The notes beneath the pieces are model-generated. The model did no database searches. It was not told the DNA's origin and worked only from the letters and a program-made list of their open reading frames with translations. 64,000 nucleotides of DNA, from assembly GCF_003990645.1 (NCBI RefSeq), contig NZ_RYZK01000003.1, forward strand, positions 248,001-312,000. The letters are read 5' to 3'. A program made the position numbers and the translations under genes. Position 1 is the stretch's first letter, and each line of letters starts with the position of its first letter. This DNA is from Shimia sediminis. Its GTDB lineage: Bacteria; Pseudomonadota; Alphaproteobacteria; Rhodobacterales; Rhodobacteraceae. Below are positions 1-8,907 of the stretch, piece after piece.

Positions 1-27
1 ATCTTCCTGGCGATCTTCAACAGCTGA
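1..27 (+). CDS. 3' tail of an upstream gene (partial)
   Basis: The first 27 bases read IFLAIFNS followed by TGA in frame 1, which looks like the hydrophobic C-terminus of a gene beginning before the window. Only eight residues are visible, so no family can be named. It lies 31 bases before the lipoprotein start. Confidence 0.3.
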   Translation: MFLAIFNS

Positions 28-58
28 TCCCGGTCTCGAATTCGTGCTGGTGCGTTCC

Positions 59-703
59 ATGGGCTCCTTTTTCCGTATTGCCGCGGTCCTGCTGGCAGCC
101 TTTGTGCTGGCGGGCTGCGAAGTCAGTAAAGAAACCAGAACAGCCGAAGAGATTCAGGCCGCCGCCTATGTGCATGGCGGCCAACCCTCGCTGACTCTCT
201 ACACCATGGTCAGCAACGACACCGGCGCGGGTGCCCATACCTCGCTTCTGATCAACGCATCCCAACGCGTGGTTTGGGATCCTGCGGGCAGCTTCCGTGC
301 TGAAAGCATCGTCGCAAGCGGTGATGTGGTCTATGGCATGACGCCTCAGATGGTTGATCTCTACACCCGCTTCCATGCGCGCGAGACGTATCACGTCATC
401 ATTCAGGAACTGCCTGTCAGCGCCGAGATTGCCGAAATGGCCCTGCGCAAGGCGATGTCCAATGGGGCTGTCCCCCAGGCGACCTGTGCGCTCAGCACCT
501 CGGCCATCCTGCGCAGCCTGCCGGGGTTCGAGGGTATCCCCTCGACCTACTATCCCAACAAGCTTTACGAGGCCTTCAGGGCGTACGGTCCGACCGAGCG
601 GGAATTGTTCGAGTACGATGCCGACGACAAAACAAAAGTTCTGGCCGAGTACAACGAACAACTGGTGGCGCAACAGCGCGCTGCGCGTGCAGCAGCCAAC
701 TAG
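59..703 (+). CDS. Putative lipoprotein of unknown function
   Basis: The protein has 214 residues from ATG at 59; a GTG at 44 in the same frame would add five residues but spoils the signal peptide. Residues 1-20 form a lipoprotein signal: one Arg, a hydrophobic stretch, then the lipobox LAGC with Cys20 as the expected lipidation site. The mature part has no motif I recognise, and the C-terminus is Ala/Gln/Arg-rich. The gene is convergent with azlD, with only three bases between the stops, so any terminator would have to lie inside coding sequence. It probably sits on the inner or outer membrane facing the periplasm. Confidence 0.7.
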   Translation: MGSFFRIAAVLLAAFVLAGCEVSKETRTAEEIQAAAYVHGGQPSLTLYTMVSNDTGAGAHTSLLINASQRVVWDPAGSFRAESIVASGDVVYGMTPQMVDLYTRFHARETYHVIIQELPVSAEIAEMALRKAMSNGAVPQATCALSTSAILRSLPGFEGIPSTYYPNKLYEAFRAYGPTERELFEYDADDKTKVLAEYNEQLVAQQRAARAAAN

Positions 704-706
704 CGC

Positions 707-1033
707 CTAGCTCAACAGAAACAGGCCACCAAACAGGACTGCGGCCCCCGACAGGATCGCCAACAGAACGTTCTTGGTGACATATCCCACCCCAAACGTG
801 GCCAAAGCCGCCGCAATACGTGCGGGATCAGGCTGACCACCTGTGGCGGCAGGCCATGCCACCAGCGGTGCCACCAACCCGGGCAGAATGGCCACCGCCG
901 TATAGCGCAGATGTCGCAAGAGCCAGTCGGGCAGGGGACGGTCCCCCACCAGCCCAAGGAACAGGAAGCGCATGAAAAAGCTGCCGATTCCGAGGCCGAA
1001 AATGATGATCCAGAGGTTCGAGAGGTCGGTCAT
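707..1033 (-). CDS. azlD: AzlD-family branched-chain amino acid export subunit
   Basis: A 108-residue, almost wholly hydrophobic protein with three or four membrane segments, the usual size for AzlD. It is the small partner of AzlC in branched-chain amino acid export systems (AzlCD, YgaZH). Its ATG overlaps the end of azlC by four bases (ATGA), so the two are translationally coupled. The family assignment rests on size, topology and pairing with azlC, since AzlD proteins have few sharp motifs. Confidence 0.85.
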   Translation of the reverse strand: MTDLSNLWIIIFGLGIGSFFMRFLFLGLVGDRPLPDWLLRHLRYTAVAILPGLVAPLVAWPAATGGQPDPARIAAALATFGVGYVTKNVLLAILSGAAVLFGGLFLLS

Positions 1034-1743
1034 GGCGCAGCCCTCTTGGCCAGCACTGTCTCAGTTTGGGCACCGGCCATCATGCCCCCCAATCCGGCAA
1101 TCATCAGCCCGAGATTATAGGGCACCCACGCAAAACACAGCGCCAGCGTCACAGACACGCCCGCGGCGACAACGTGCGCGCCCGTGCGTAACATCGGACC
1201 AATCATTGCCAGAAAGGTGATCGGCACGGCAAAATCCAGCGCCAGCCAGGGTGGAATGGCCTGCCCCACCAATGCCCCGACCAAGGTAAACAGGTACCAG
1301 TTCGGACAGACGGGTGACACCGTCCCCATGAAATAGGCAACCCTCTCCGGCAGAGTCATCTTGGGTTCGGTTTCGAACTTCAACACGCTCAGAGCATAGG
1401 ACTGGTCCACCGTGAAATACGCCATGATGGCGCGCTGCCACGTCGGCGCCGCCCCAAGGAACGGCGTGAGCGAGGCCGAATACATCGCCATGCGCAGGTT
1501 CACCGCAAGGGACGAGGCCAGAACCACGATGGTCGGCGCGTTTTCGTTCATCAGCTGCAACGCCGTGAATTGCGCGGCCCCGGCGATCACCACGACGGAC
1601 ATGGACATGGTCTCGAACACCGACAAACCAGCCTCGGTTGCGATCACTCCGAACAACAGCGAAAAAGGGGCGACAACAAAGACAAAGGGTGTCGCGTCGC
1701 GAAATCCTCTCCAATAGGCGGATTTGATGCTGGAGGAAGCCAT
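1030..1743 (-). CDS. azlC: AzlC-family branched-chain amino acid permease
   Basis: A 237-residue integral membrane protein. The N-terminal part has the family pattern FRDATPFVFVVAPFSLLFG, followed by GAAQFTALQLM and a run of small-residue-rich helices; AzlC proteins are about 230-250 residues. With AzlD it would export branched-chain or related amino acids. The gene is divergent from fdhD across only about 53 bases, so both promoters must share that gap. Substrate specificity is inferred from family only. Confidence 0.88.
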   Translation of the reverse strand: MASSSIKSAYWRGFRDATPFVFVVAPFSLLFGVIATEAGLSVFETMSMSVVVIAGAAQFTALQLMNENAPTIVVLASSLAVNLRMAMYSASLTPFLGAAPTWQRAIMAYFTVDQSYALSVLKFETEPKMTLPERVAYFMGTVSPVCPNWYLFTLVGALVGQAIPPWLALDFAVPITFLAMIGPMLRTGAHVVAAGVSVTLALCFAWVPYNLGLMIAGLGGMMAGAQTETVLAKRAAP

Positions 1744-1796
1744 GGGCAGATCCTAGATTGGGTGCATACATCCGCCCTACCTGTCCATGATCGGAG

Positions 1797-2684
1797 ATGC
1801 AATTGGAGACGAGACCCGAAAACGGCGACTACCTGATCGCACCGGACCCAGGGCGGGGGGGGCTGACCCGTGCGGTTACCGGAACGGACCATCTGGGCCA
1901 GCCCATGACGATTTCGGTGGTCGAAGAGCGCCCGCTGACGATTTTCCTGAACAGTCAAGAAATCGTCACGGCTATGACGATTGGAGATTACCCGGAATAT
2001 CTGGCGCTGGGATTCCTGCGCAATCAGGGCATGTTGGTGGATGGCGATCAGGTCACGGGCGTGGCGTTCGACGAGGAACTGGAAACGGTTGTGGTGCGCA
2101 CCGCTGTGGAAACCAGCCACGAGGAAAAGCTCAAGAAAAAGACCCGTACGTCCGGTTGTGCCGTGGGCACCGTTTTTGGAGACATGATGGAGGGGTTAGA
2201 GGATGTGACCCTGCCAGAGGGGCGCGTGCTGACGTCAGACCTCTACGCGCTGGCGCATCAGATCAACCGCACCCCGTCACTCTACCTCGAAGCAGGCGCC
2301 ATCCACGGCACAGTGCTATGTCAGGGCAATCGCCCGCTGGTCTACATGGAGGACGTGGGCCGTCACAATGCGGTCGACAAGATTGCGGGCTGGATGTTCG
2401 ACGAACAGGTCTCGGCCGCCGACAAGATCTTGTACACCACGGGCCGCCTGACCTCTGAAATGGTCATCAAGACCGCGCTGATGGGTATCCCGGTTCTGGC
2501 CTCGCGCTCGGGGTTTACCGCCTGGGGGGTCGAGATCGCCAAACAGGTCGGCCTCACCCTGATCGGCCGCATGCGCGGGCAGCGCTTTGTCTGCCTTGCC
2601 GGAGAAGAGCGGCTGCTGCGCGACGTCGACCCGGCCACTGTGCCCGAGGAAGACAAGAAACACCGCCGGAAATCAGGGGGCTGA
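1797..2684 (+). CDS. fdhD: FdhD formate dehydrogenase accessory sulfurtransferase
   Basis: 295 residues. FdhD passes sulfur from IscS to the molybdenum cofactor of formate dehydrogenase. Family features seen are RPLTIFLNSQEIVTAMTIGDYPEYLALGFL near the N-terminus, a cysteine in TSGCAVGT (about residue 121), the conserved MEDVGRHNAVDKI and the C-terminal ILASRSGFT-like segment. E. coli FdhD has a CxxC pair at the active loop; here only the single Cys is present. It heads a run with mobA, mobB and moeA, all cofactor genes, although no formate dehydrogenase gene lies in the window. Confidence 0.93.
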   Translation: MQLETRPENGDYLIAPDPGRGGLTRAVTGTDHLGQPMTISVVEERPLTIFLNSQEIVTAMTIGDYPEYLALGFLRNQGMLVDGDQVTGVAFDEELETVVVRTAVETSHEEKLKKKTRTSGCAVGTVFGDMMEGLEDVTLPEGRVLTSDLYALAHQINRTPSLYLEAGAIHGTVLCQGNRPLVYMEDVGRHNAVDKIAGWMFDEQVSAADKILYTTGRLTSEMVIKTALMGIPVLASRSGFTAWGVEIAKQVGLTLIGRMRGQRFVCLAGEERLLRDVDPATVPEEDKKHRRKSGG

Positions 2685-2692
2685 TCCCATGC

Positions 2693-2725
2693 TTCATCTT
2701 GCCCAAAATACTCCCGCCGGAGGCA
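2693..2725 (+). repeat. Short intergenic repeat, copy 1 (divergent type)
   Basis: The segment TTGCCCAAAATACTCCCGCC followed by GGAGGCA lies between fdhD and mobA. It resembles the longer intergenic elements after ispE (33569) and rsmB (50278), in which TTTTGGCC, four or five A/G and then TATCCCGGGG occur. Here the element also supplies the mobA ribosome binding site (GGAGG about nine bases before ATG). The relation to the other two copies is by resemblance only. Confidence 0.4.
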
Positions 2726-2732
2726 CAAAATC

Positions 2733-3350
2733 ATGAAGCAACCCCTTGGCGTGATTCTCGCAGGTGGCCGCGCGACCCGCATGGGTGGTGGTGACAAGGG
2801 GCTGCTGGACCTCGATGGCAAATCAATTCTGTCACATGTGATGGACCGGCTTGCACCACAGGTGGCGGGGTTGGCGCTCAATGCCAACGGGGATACTACG
2901 CGGTTTGCCGAAACCGGGTTGCCGGTTCTGTCTGACAGCATTGCCGAGTTTCCCGGACCTTTGGCAGGCGTTCTTGCCGGGCTTGACTGGGCCGCGGAGC
3001 AGGGCGCGGAGACAATCGTCACTGCCGCCGCCGACACGCCATTCTTCCCAAGCGACTTGGTCTCGCGCCTCACGTCCAAGGCCGATGGCATGGCGCATCC
3101 GCTGGTGCTGGCGGCCAGTCGGGATCCGGACAGCGGCAAGCTGTGGCGCCAACCCACATTTGGCCTGTGGCCCGTCAGCTTGCGCGATGACCTTCGGGCC
3201 GCGCTACAGGACGGTCTGCGCAAGGTGGTGATGTGGACCGATCGCCATGATGGTCGGCTGGCCGAATTTCCTGTCACCGGGATCGATCCGTTTTTCAACG
3301 TAAATACCCCTGGGGACCTTGCGCAGGCCCGCGCGATGGCCAATCAATAG
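2733..3350 (+). CDS. mobA: Molybdenum cofactor guanylyltransferase MobA
   Basis: 205 residues. MobA transfers GMP from GTP to molybdopterin, giving the bis-MGD cofactor used by formate dehydrogenase and related oxidoreductases. The nucleotide-binding N-terminus reads LAGGRATRMGGGDKGLLDL; DTPF near residue 100 is the metal-binding Asp region, and NVNTPGDL is the usual C-terminal motif. The length is normal. It starts 48 bases after fdhD and ends three bases before mobB, consistent with one operon. Confidence 0.95.
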   Translation: MKQPLGVILAGGRATRMGGGDKGLLDLDGKSILSHVMDRLAPQVAGLALNANGDTTRFAETGLPVLSDSIAEFPGPLAGVLAGLDWAAEQGAETIVTAAADTPFFPSDLVSRLTSKADGMAHPLVLAASRDPDSGKLWRQPTFGLWPVSLRDDLRAALQDGLRKVVMWTDRHDGRLAEFPVTGIDPFFNVNTPGDLAQARAMANQ

Positions 3351-3353
3351 CCC

Positions 3354-3845
3354 ATGCGAGTCTTTGGCATCACCGGCTGGAAAAACACCGGCAAAACCAC
3401 CCTGACCGAGCGGCTGGTGAAAGAATTCACGCGCCGAGGGTTCACAGTATCAACCGTGAAGCATGCCCATCATGCGGTTGATGTGGACCAGCCCGGCACC
3501 GACAGTTTTCGTCATCGCGATGCCGGGGCGTCACAGGTGCTGTTGGCCTCGGCCAATCGCTGGGCCCTGATGCATGAGCTGCGCGGCGCGCCGGAACCTG
3601 ATCTGGACGAGCTGCTGTCGCGCCTCGATCCGGTGGACATCGTTTTGGTCGAGGGCTTCAAACGGGCAGGGCACCCCAAGGTAGAGACCTACCGACAGGC
3701 TGCTGGGCAAGACCTCATCGCACCGGGCAATGCAACCATTCGCGCGATTGCCACGGACAGTCCGCTGGACGCGGATCGCCCGACGTTTGACCTGAACGAC
3801 GTTGCCGGGATCGCGGACTTTATTCTGAAAGAGACAGCTTCGTGA
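3354..3845 (+). CDS. mobB: Molybdopterin-guanine dinucleotide biosynthesis protein MobB
   Basis: 163 residues. MobB is a small GTP-binding protein that assists MobA. The P-loop GWKNTGKTTLTERLV is at residues 7-21, KHAHH follows at about 37-41, and DIVLVEGFKRAGHPKVE near residue 100 is the family hallmark. Its stop overlaps the moeA GTG start by four bases, so translation of the two is probably coupled. Confidence 0.94.
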   Translation: MRVFGITGWKNTGKTTLTERLVKEFTRRGFTVSTVKHAHHAVDVDQPGTDSFRHRDAGASQVLLASANRWALMHELRGAPEPDLDELLSRLDPVDIVLVEGFKRAGHPKVETYRQAAGQDLIAPGNATIRAIATDSPLDADRPTFDLNDVAGIADFILKETAS

Positions 3846-5101
3846 CGTTAAAGCCTCCCCCCCTGAAAGACGATTGTTTCGCCCTGCCTGCAGGCACTGA
3901 CTGGACGCCAGTGGACGAGGCACTGGCAGTTCTGCGAGAGCGGCTGCGTCCGGTCACTGGGGTTGATACCGTTGCTCTGGGCGACGCTTTGGATCGTGTT
4001 CTGGCGAGGGACGTCAAAGCGGCGCGGTCCAATCCCCCATTGCCGAATTCGGCCGTGGATGGCTATGGGATGCGGCATGCGGATGTCGTGAACGGACCGC
4101 AAACCCTGCCGCTGGTTGAGGGCCGCTCGGCAGCAGGTCAGCCGTTTGAAGGGCTTCTGCCCCCCGGGTACGCCGTGCGCATTCTGACGGGCGCAACCCT
4201 GCCCCGGGACGTGGACACGGTGATCCTGCAAGAGGATGTCACCACGGATGGTGCCGAGATCGCCTTTCATGGGCCGTTGAAACATGGCGCGAACACGCGG
4301 AAAGCGGGCGAAGATGTAAAGGCGGGGCAGGTTGTGCTGCCAGCCGGTCGCCGTCTGACACCGGCTGATCTGGCGCTGTTGGCTGCCACCGGCGTGGCCC
4401 AGGTCGAGGTGCGCGAACCCCTGCGCGTGGCGGTGATTTCGACCGGGGATGAATTGGCCGAACCCGGACAAGATGCGCGGGCAGATCAGATATATGACGC
4501 CAACCGCCCGATGCTTTTGGGGCTGATAAAACGGCTGGGATTTGTGCCTGTGGACATGGGGCGTGCCCCGGACAACCGGCTGGAGCTCAAAGAGTTTCTG
4601 GATGCGGCGGCGGAGCGCGCGGATCTGATCCTGACGTCGGGCGGTGCGTCGGCGGGCGATGAGGACCACATGGCCGCGATCCTGACCGAAACCGGATCCA
4701 TGACATTGTGGCGGATGGCGCTGAAGCCGGGGCGGCCTTTGGCGTTGGGGGTTTGGGACGGGACGCCGGTGTTTGGATTGCCGGGCAATCCGGTGGCGGC
4801 GATGGTGTGCACGCTGATCTTTGCCTGCCCCGCCATGGGGGCCATGGCCGGAGAAGGGTGGAAAGAGCCGCAGGCGCTGACCGTGCCCGCCGCCTTTGCC
4901 AAGTCCAAGAAACCGGGGCGGCGCGAATATCTCAGGGCGCGCCTAAGGCATGGAAAAGCCGAAGTTTTCCAGTCCGAAGGCTCTGGGCGGATCAGCGGGT
5001 TGAGCTGGGCTGAGGGGCTTGTAGAGTTGCCGGATGGGGCGATGGACGTGACCGAAGGAACGCTGGTGACCTACTACCCCTACAGCGCGTTCGGCCTTTG
5101 A
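3842..5101 (+). CDS. moeA: Molybdopterin molybdenumtransferase MoeA
   Basis: 419 residues from a GTG start. MoeA inserts molybdate into adenylylated molybdopterin. Recognisable parts are NSAVDGYGMRHAD (usually SAMDGYA), the RILTGATLPRDVDTVI segment, the MoCF-binding domain with TSGGASAGDEDHM, and GLPGNPVAAM. The length matches the family (about 400-410). It is last in the fdhD-mobA-mobB-moeA run and is followed by a short tandem repeat and a strong palindrome. Confidence 0.95.
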   Translation: MTLKPPPLKDDCFALPAGTDWTPVDEALAVLRERLRPVTGVDTVALGDALDRVLARDVKAARSNPPLPNSAVDGYGMRHADVVNGPQTLPLVEGRSAAGQPFEGLLPPGYAVRILTGATLPRDVDTVILQEDVTTDGAEIAFHGPLKHGANTRKAGEDVKAGQVVLPAGRRLTPADLALLAATGVAQVEVREPLRVAVISTGDELAEPGQDARADQIYDANRPMLLGLIKRLGFVPVDMGRAPDNRLELKEFLDAAAERADLILTSGGASAGDEDHMAAILTETGSMTLWRMALKPGRPLALGVWDGTPVFGLPGNPVAAMVCTLIFACPAMGAMAGEGWKEPQALTVPAAFAKSKKPGRREYLRARLRHGKAEVFQSEGSGRISGLSWAEGLVELPDGAMDVTEGTLVTYYPYSAFGL

Positions 5102-5152
5102 TGGGCAATCGTTAACGCGCCCCGCAATCTCCGGAAATGCCTGTCTGTATCG

Positions 5153-5185
5153 CGTCGGTATGACGTCGGTATCACGTCGGTATAT
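5153..5185 (+). repeat. Three tandem copies of an 11-bp unit
   Basis: CGTCGGTAT plus two variable bases occurs three times head to tail, at 5153, 5164 and 5175. The period of 11 bp is close to one helical turn, so the copies would present the same face of the DNA. The repeat lies in the 147-bp gap downstream of moeA, just before the 28-bp palindrome, and is not inside a credible gene. Confidence 0.75.
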
Positions 5186-5214
5186 GTTTGAAATCAGCGT
5201 GTTAAGGGTTTCGG

Positions 5215-5242
5215 GTAGGTCGGACAAATTTGTCCGACCTAC
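5215..5242. terminator. 28-bp perfect palindrome, likely bidirectional terminator
   Basis: GTAGGTCGGACAAA is followed directly by its exact reverse complement TTTGTCCGACCTAC. It lies between the convergent moeA and the 340-residue membrane protein gene, where a two-way terminator is expected. The A/T-rich centre would form the loop in RNA. There is no long T-run after it on either strand, so a protein-binding operator is an alternative. Confidence 0.6.
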
Positions 5243-5248
5243 GGCCAC

Positions 5249-6271
5249 TCAATCAAAGATTCCGGCAACACGGCCAAGCAGCATAAAGGCGCGGGCGGTG
5301 CGGGTGTCGGACAGCGCGGCGATCTCGGCGTCCGAGGCGGTCTCTTCGAATTCAATAAAGGTCTTGTCAAAGCGGCGCAGGAAGTGATGCGCGGCGTCCC
5401 GGAAGATCGTATCCTGTTTCATCCGACCGGCAGCCAGCGCCAGCGAGGTGCGGTCGCGAATACCCCCCAGCTGTGCAACCTGACGGCCTCGCTCTCCGGC
5501 TGCAAAGTGGCGCCAGATTTCCGGGCGGGCCAGATCGGGGCGCAGGTCATCCATGTAGATGCCATCCTGACTGAGCAGGGTCAGCACGTCCTGTGCGGCC
5601 TGGATCAACTGCGAGGCTTGCCGATCCTTGAGCGCCTTGCGCAGGGCGGCAAAGCCGGCCTTGTCCTCGGCATTTTCCGGGAAGTTCAGGGCGCTGATAA
5701 AGACCTCGCGGTCCAGCGGAGGTGACAGGTCTTCGGCGGGAGTGCCAAGCGCCAAAAGCCCCTGATCCTCTTCGTCGACCTGTGCCACAACCGGTTCCGG
5801 CTGCTTGCGGATGCCTGAGCTGCGGTCCCGCGAGGTGGTAAAGGTGGCAAGCGCGGACTCGGTCTTGCGCTGGGCGGCGGCGATCTCGTCCAGCTTGCGG
5901 GCCACGGACGGTTCCGATCCGGTATTGGCGGACACAACCCCCTGCGCCTGAGCGACATAGGTGCGGCGCATGGCGTCGATGGCGGCCTGCAGACGGGCGC
6001 TTTCCTCGCGCATGATGCGACTGGACCGCGCTGCGGTGGCGGCAACCCAGATCATCGCCACCGGCATAAAGATGGCCAGCATGGTCATGATGAACCGCAG
6101 GGAATCGATCTCGCCTGTCGAGCCACCGAGCACGAGGAAAAACACCGCCGTTCCCCCGAGCCAGAGAACTGACAGGGCAATAGCAATCAGCTCGACCCCG
6201 GTTACCGTGGGGCGCGAGGGCTTCTCGTAAATCCCGAGCGGCGTCGGGCGGCTTTCCTTGTTGTCACTCAT
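5249..6271 (-). CDS. Conserved-type membrane protein of unknown function
   Basis: 340 residues. Two hydrophobic helices lie at about residues 24-48 and 57-80, followed by a long cytoplasmic region that starts with a heptad-like stretch (RIMREESARLQAAIDAMRR) and a low-complexity Ser/Thr/Pro/Glu linker. The last 140 residues look like a folded helical domain (LNFPENAEDKAGFAALRKAL onward). I do not recognise a named family. It lies 36 bases downstream of greA on the same strand and may be co-transcribed with it. Confidence 0.75.
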   Translation of the reverse strand: MSDNKESRPTPLGIYEKPSRPTVTGVELIAIALSVLWLGGTAVFFLVLGGSTGEIDSLRFIMTMLAIFMPVAMIWVAATAARSSRIMREESARLQAAIDAMRRTYVAQAQGVVSANTGSEPSVARKLDEIAAAQRKTESALATFTTSRDRSSGIRKQPEPVVAQVDEEDQGLLALGTPAEDLSPPLDREVFISALNFPENAEDKAGFAALRKALKDRQASQLIQAAQDVLTLLSQDGIYMDDLRPDLARPEIWRHFAAGERGRQVAQLGGIRDRTSLALAAGRMKQDTIFRDAAHHFLRRFDKTFIEFEETASDAEIAALSDTRTARAFMLLGRVAGIFD

Positions 6272-6307
6272 GGCTGGTCCTGTACCAATCCCGAGGGGTG
6301 CCTGTGG

Positions 6308-6778
6308 TCAGACAAACGCGATGCTCAACACTTCATAGCTTTTCTCACCGCCGGGTGTGCGCACCTCGACGCTGTCGCCTTCGTCCTTGCCGATCAGGGC
6401 GCGGGCGAGGGGAGATTTGATGTTCAAGAGACCCTTTTCAACGTTGGCCTCGTGTTCTCCAACGATCTGCCAGGTCTTTTCCTCGTCGGTGTCTTCGTCG
6501 ACCAGCGTCACGGTGGCGCCGAACTTGATGGTGCCGGACATGGTGGTGGGGTCGATGACATCCGCCAGCGAAATCGCGCCTTCGAGCTCCTTGATGCGGC
6601 CCTCGATAAAGCCCTGCTTTTCGCGGGCCGAGTGGTATTCGGCGTTTTCCTTCAGATCGCCCAACTCACGGGCCGAGGCGATGGCCTCGATGATGGCGGG
6701 GCGCTCAACGGATTTGAGCTGCTTCAATTCTGCCTCCAGCGCGGTGTAACCCGCGCGGGTCATAGGGAGTTTATCCAT
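6308..6778 (-). CDS. greA: Transcription elongation factor GreA
   Basis: 156 residues, the standard GreA length. GreA rescues backtracked RNA polymerase by stimulating transcript cleavage. The N-terminal coiled coil begins [21 protein letters not shown] and includes [16 protein letters not shown], whose acidic tip carries the catalytic residues. The C-terminal FKBP-like domain contains [18 protein letters not shown]. The gene is divergent from the ETF-ubiquinone oxidoreductase gene. Confidence 0.97.
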   Translation of the reverse strand: MDKLPMTRAGYTALEAELKQLKSVERPAIIEAIASARELGDLKENAEYHSAREKQGFIEGRIKELEGAISLADVIDPTTMSGTIKFGATVTLVDEDTDEEKTWQIVGEHEANVEKGLLNIKSPLARALIGKDEGDSVEVRTPGGEKSYEVLSIAFV

Positions 6779-7035
6779 GGGTTTGGTCCCGTGTTGTGTG
6801 GGTTACACCATCCGGCGTGGCCCAAGTTTTTTCCTTTGGTTGCTCTGAGACTGCCCTGAGCGTGCTTTCAAAAGCAAGGGACCAATCCTAATGCAAGCGC
6901 AAATATGCGATATCGCCGCAAAATATGGCGTTTTGCAGCATTTTGTCGTCGGGTTCCAATTGACGTTTTGTTGCAAGACGCGGTAGCACACGCGAAAGAA
7001 TATTTCCGCCAGCCACCGGAAGGAAGGAAGCTCCA

Positions 7036-8682
7036 ATGTCCGAGATTGAACGCGAAGCAATGGAATATGACGTGGTCATCGTTGGAGCAGGTCCTGCGGG
7101 CCTGTCAGCGGCGATCCGTCTGAAGCAACTGGACGCCGATCTGGACGTCGTTGTGCTGGAAAAAGGGTCCGAAGTCGGGGCCCATATCCTGTCGGGTGCG
7201 GTGCTGGACCCTTGTGGTCTGGACAAGCTGATCCCGGACTGGAAGGCCAAGGGAGCACCGCTGAACACGCCGGTCAAGGAAGACAACTTTTACATGCTGG
7301 GTGAAGCGGGCGAGGTGCGTATTCCGAACTTTCCCATGCCGCCGCTGATGAACAACCACGGCAATTATATCGTGTCGATGGCCAACGTCTGCCGTTGGAT
7401 GGCCGAGCAGGCCGAGGAACTGGGCGTCGAGATTTTCCCCGGCATGGCCTGTTCCGAGCTGGTCTATGGTGACAACGGCGAAGTCAAAGGCGTGGTGGCC
7501 GGTGTCTTTGGTCTGGAACAAGACGGCTCTTATGGTGAGAACACCGAGCCGGGCATGGAACTGCACGGCAAGTATGTCTTTATCTCCGAGGGCGTGCGCG
7601 GCTCGCTGGCGAAAGAGATCATCGGCAAATACGACCTGCAAAAAGGCAAAGAGCCGCAGAAATTCGGCATTGGCATGAAAGAGATCTGGGAGATCGATCC
7701 CGCCAAGCACAACGAAGGCGAAGTCACCCACACCATGGGTTGGCCGCTGGGCTCGAATGCGGGGGGTGGATCGTTCATCTATCACCTGGAAAACAACCAG
7801 GTTTACGTCGGCTTCGTGGTGCACCTGAACTACAAGAACCCGCACCTGTTCCCCTACATGGAATTCCAGCGTCTGAAGCATCACCCCAAGATTGCCGAGC
7901 TGCTCGAAGGCGGTAAACGCGTGGCCTATGGCGCGCGGGCGATTTCCGAGGGCGGCTATCAGTCGATGTGCAAGATGGTGGCGCCGGGTGCTGCGCTCCT
8001 GGGGTGCTCGGTCGGCATGGTCAACGTGCCGCGCATCAAGGGCAACCACAACGCGATGCTCTCGGGCATGGCGGCGGCCGAGGCGGCGGTTGCCGCGATC
8101 AAGGATGGCCGTTCGGGTGACGAGCTGACCGATTACGAGACCGAAGTGCGCACCGGCGCCATCGGCAAGGACCTGAAAAAGGTGCGCAACGTCAAGCCGA
8201 TCTGGTCCAAATGGGGCCTGACGGCGTCGCTGGCATTTGGTGGTCTGGACATGTGGACCAACACGCTGGGTTTCTCGCTGTTCGGCACGCTGGGCCATGG
8301 CAAGAACGATGCGGATGCGACCGAAGAGGCGTCAAAGCACAAGCCGATCGACTATCCGAAACCGGACGGCAAGCTGTCGTTCGACCGCCTGACTAACGTC
8401 AGCTTTGCGATGACCAACCACGAGGAAAGCCAGCCCTGCCACCTGCGCCTCAAGGACGACAGCATTCCGGTGGGCGTCAACCTGCCCAAATACGCCGAGC
8501 CCGCGCAACGCTATTGCCCGGCCGGCGTGTACGAGATCGTGGAAAAAGACGGTCAACCCGAGTTCGTGGTCAACTTCCAGAACTGCGTGCACTGCAAAAC
8601 CTGCGACATCAAGGACCCCAGCCAGAACATCACCTGGGTCACCCCGCAGGGCGGCGACGGACCAAACTATCCCAACATGTGA
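7036..8682 (+). CDS. Electron-transfer flavoprotein-ubiquinone oxidoreductase
   Basis: 548 residues. This inner-membrane flavoprotein moves electrons from reduced ETF (fatty-acid and amino-acid oxidation, dimethylglycine and sarcosine-type dehydrogenases) to ubiquinone. The FAD-binding motif VVIVGAGPAGLSAAIRL is near residue 15. The C-terminus carries a ferredoxin-like 4Fe-4S domain: RYCPAGVYE, then NCVHCKTCDIKDP. Length fits the family. The start at 7036 follows the ribosome site GGAAGGAAG. A clear terminator follows, and the accessory catabolic block begins beyond it. Confidence 0.97.
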   Translation: MSEIEREAMEYDVVIVGAGPAGLSAAIRLKQLDADLDVVVLEKGSEVGAHILSGAVLDPCGLDKLIPDWKAKGAPLNTPVKEDNFYMLGEAGEVRIPNFPMPPLMNNHGNYIVSMANVCRWMAEQAEELGVEIFPGMACSELVYGDNGEVKGVVAGVFGLEQDGSYGENTEPGMELHGKYVFISEGVRGSLAKEIIGKYDLQKGKEPQKFGIGMKEIWEIDPAKHNEGEVTHTMGWPLGSNAGGGSFIYHLENNQVYVGFVVHLNYKNPHLFPYMEFQRLKHHPKIAELLEGGKRVAYGARAISEGGYQSMCKMVAPGAALLGCSVGMVNVPRIKGNHNAMLSGMAAAEAAVAAIKDGRSGDELTDYETEVRTGAIGKDLKKVRNVKPIWSKWGLTASLAFGGLDMWTNTLGFSLFGTLGHGKNDADATEEASKHKPIDYPKPDGKLSFDRLTNVSFAMTNHEESQPCHLRLKDDSIPVGVNLPKYAEPAQRYCPAGVYEIVEKDGQPEFVVNFQNCVHCKTCDIKDPSQNITWVTPQGGDGPNYPNM

Positions 8683-8705
8683 TCCGGTTCACGGTACAAG
8701 ACACA

Positions 8706-8731
8706 GGGCTGCCTTCGGGCGGCCCCTTTTT
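8706..8731 (+). terminator. Rho-independent terminator after the ETF-QO gene
   Basis: An eight-pair stem GGGCTGCC / GGCGGCCC closes a TTCG tetraloop and is followed by CTTTTT. It starts 24 bases after the stop codon. A second small hairpin (CGAGGT / ACCTCG, 8761-8778) follows. The rest of the gap up to the LacI gene holds nothing I can name. Confidence 0.88.
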
Positions 8732-8907
8732 GGTGAGAGTTTCACATCTCAAAGGTTAGACGAGGTGCCGTTACCTCGCCATCGCAGCGAATGTCTGCGT
8801 TGAGCCCAACCTGTACCTTGGTTATTCTCGCTGCGTGCGCTCGCAGAGCCACTTTCGCTGCATCGGCGAAACAGCTCATGCCGCTCGGCAAATTACAATG
8901 CGGCCAT

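Noticed and set aside
7105-8298. 397-codon open frame on the minus strand
   Set aside because: It lies wholly within the ETF-QO gene on the other strand, which has its FAD and 4Fe-4S motifs in frame.
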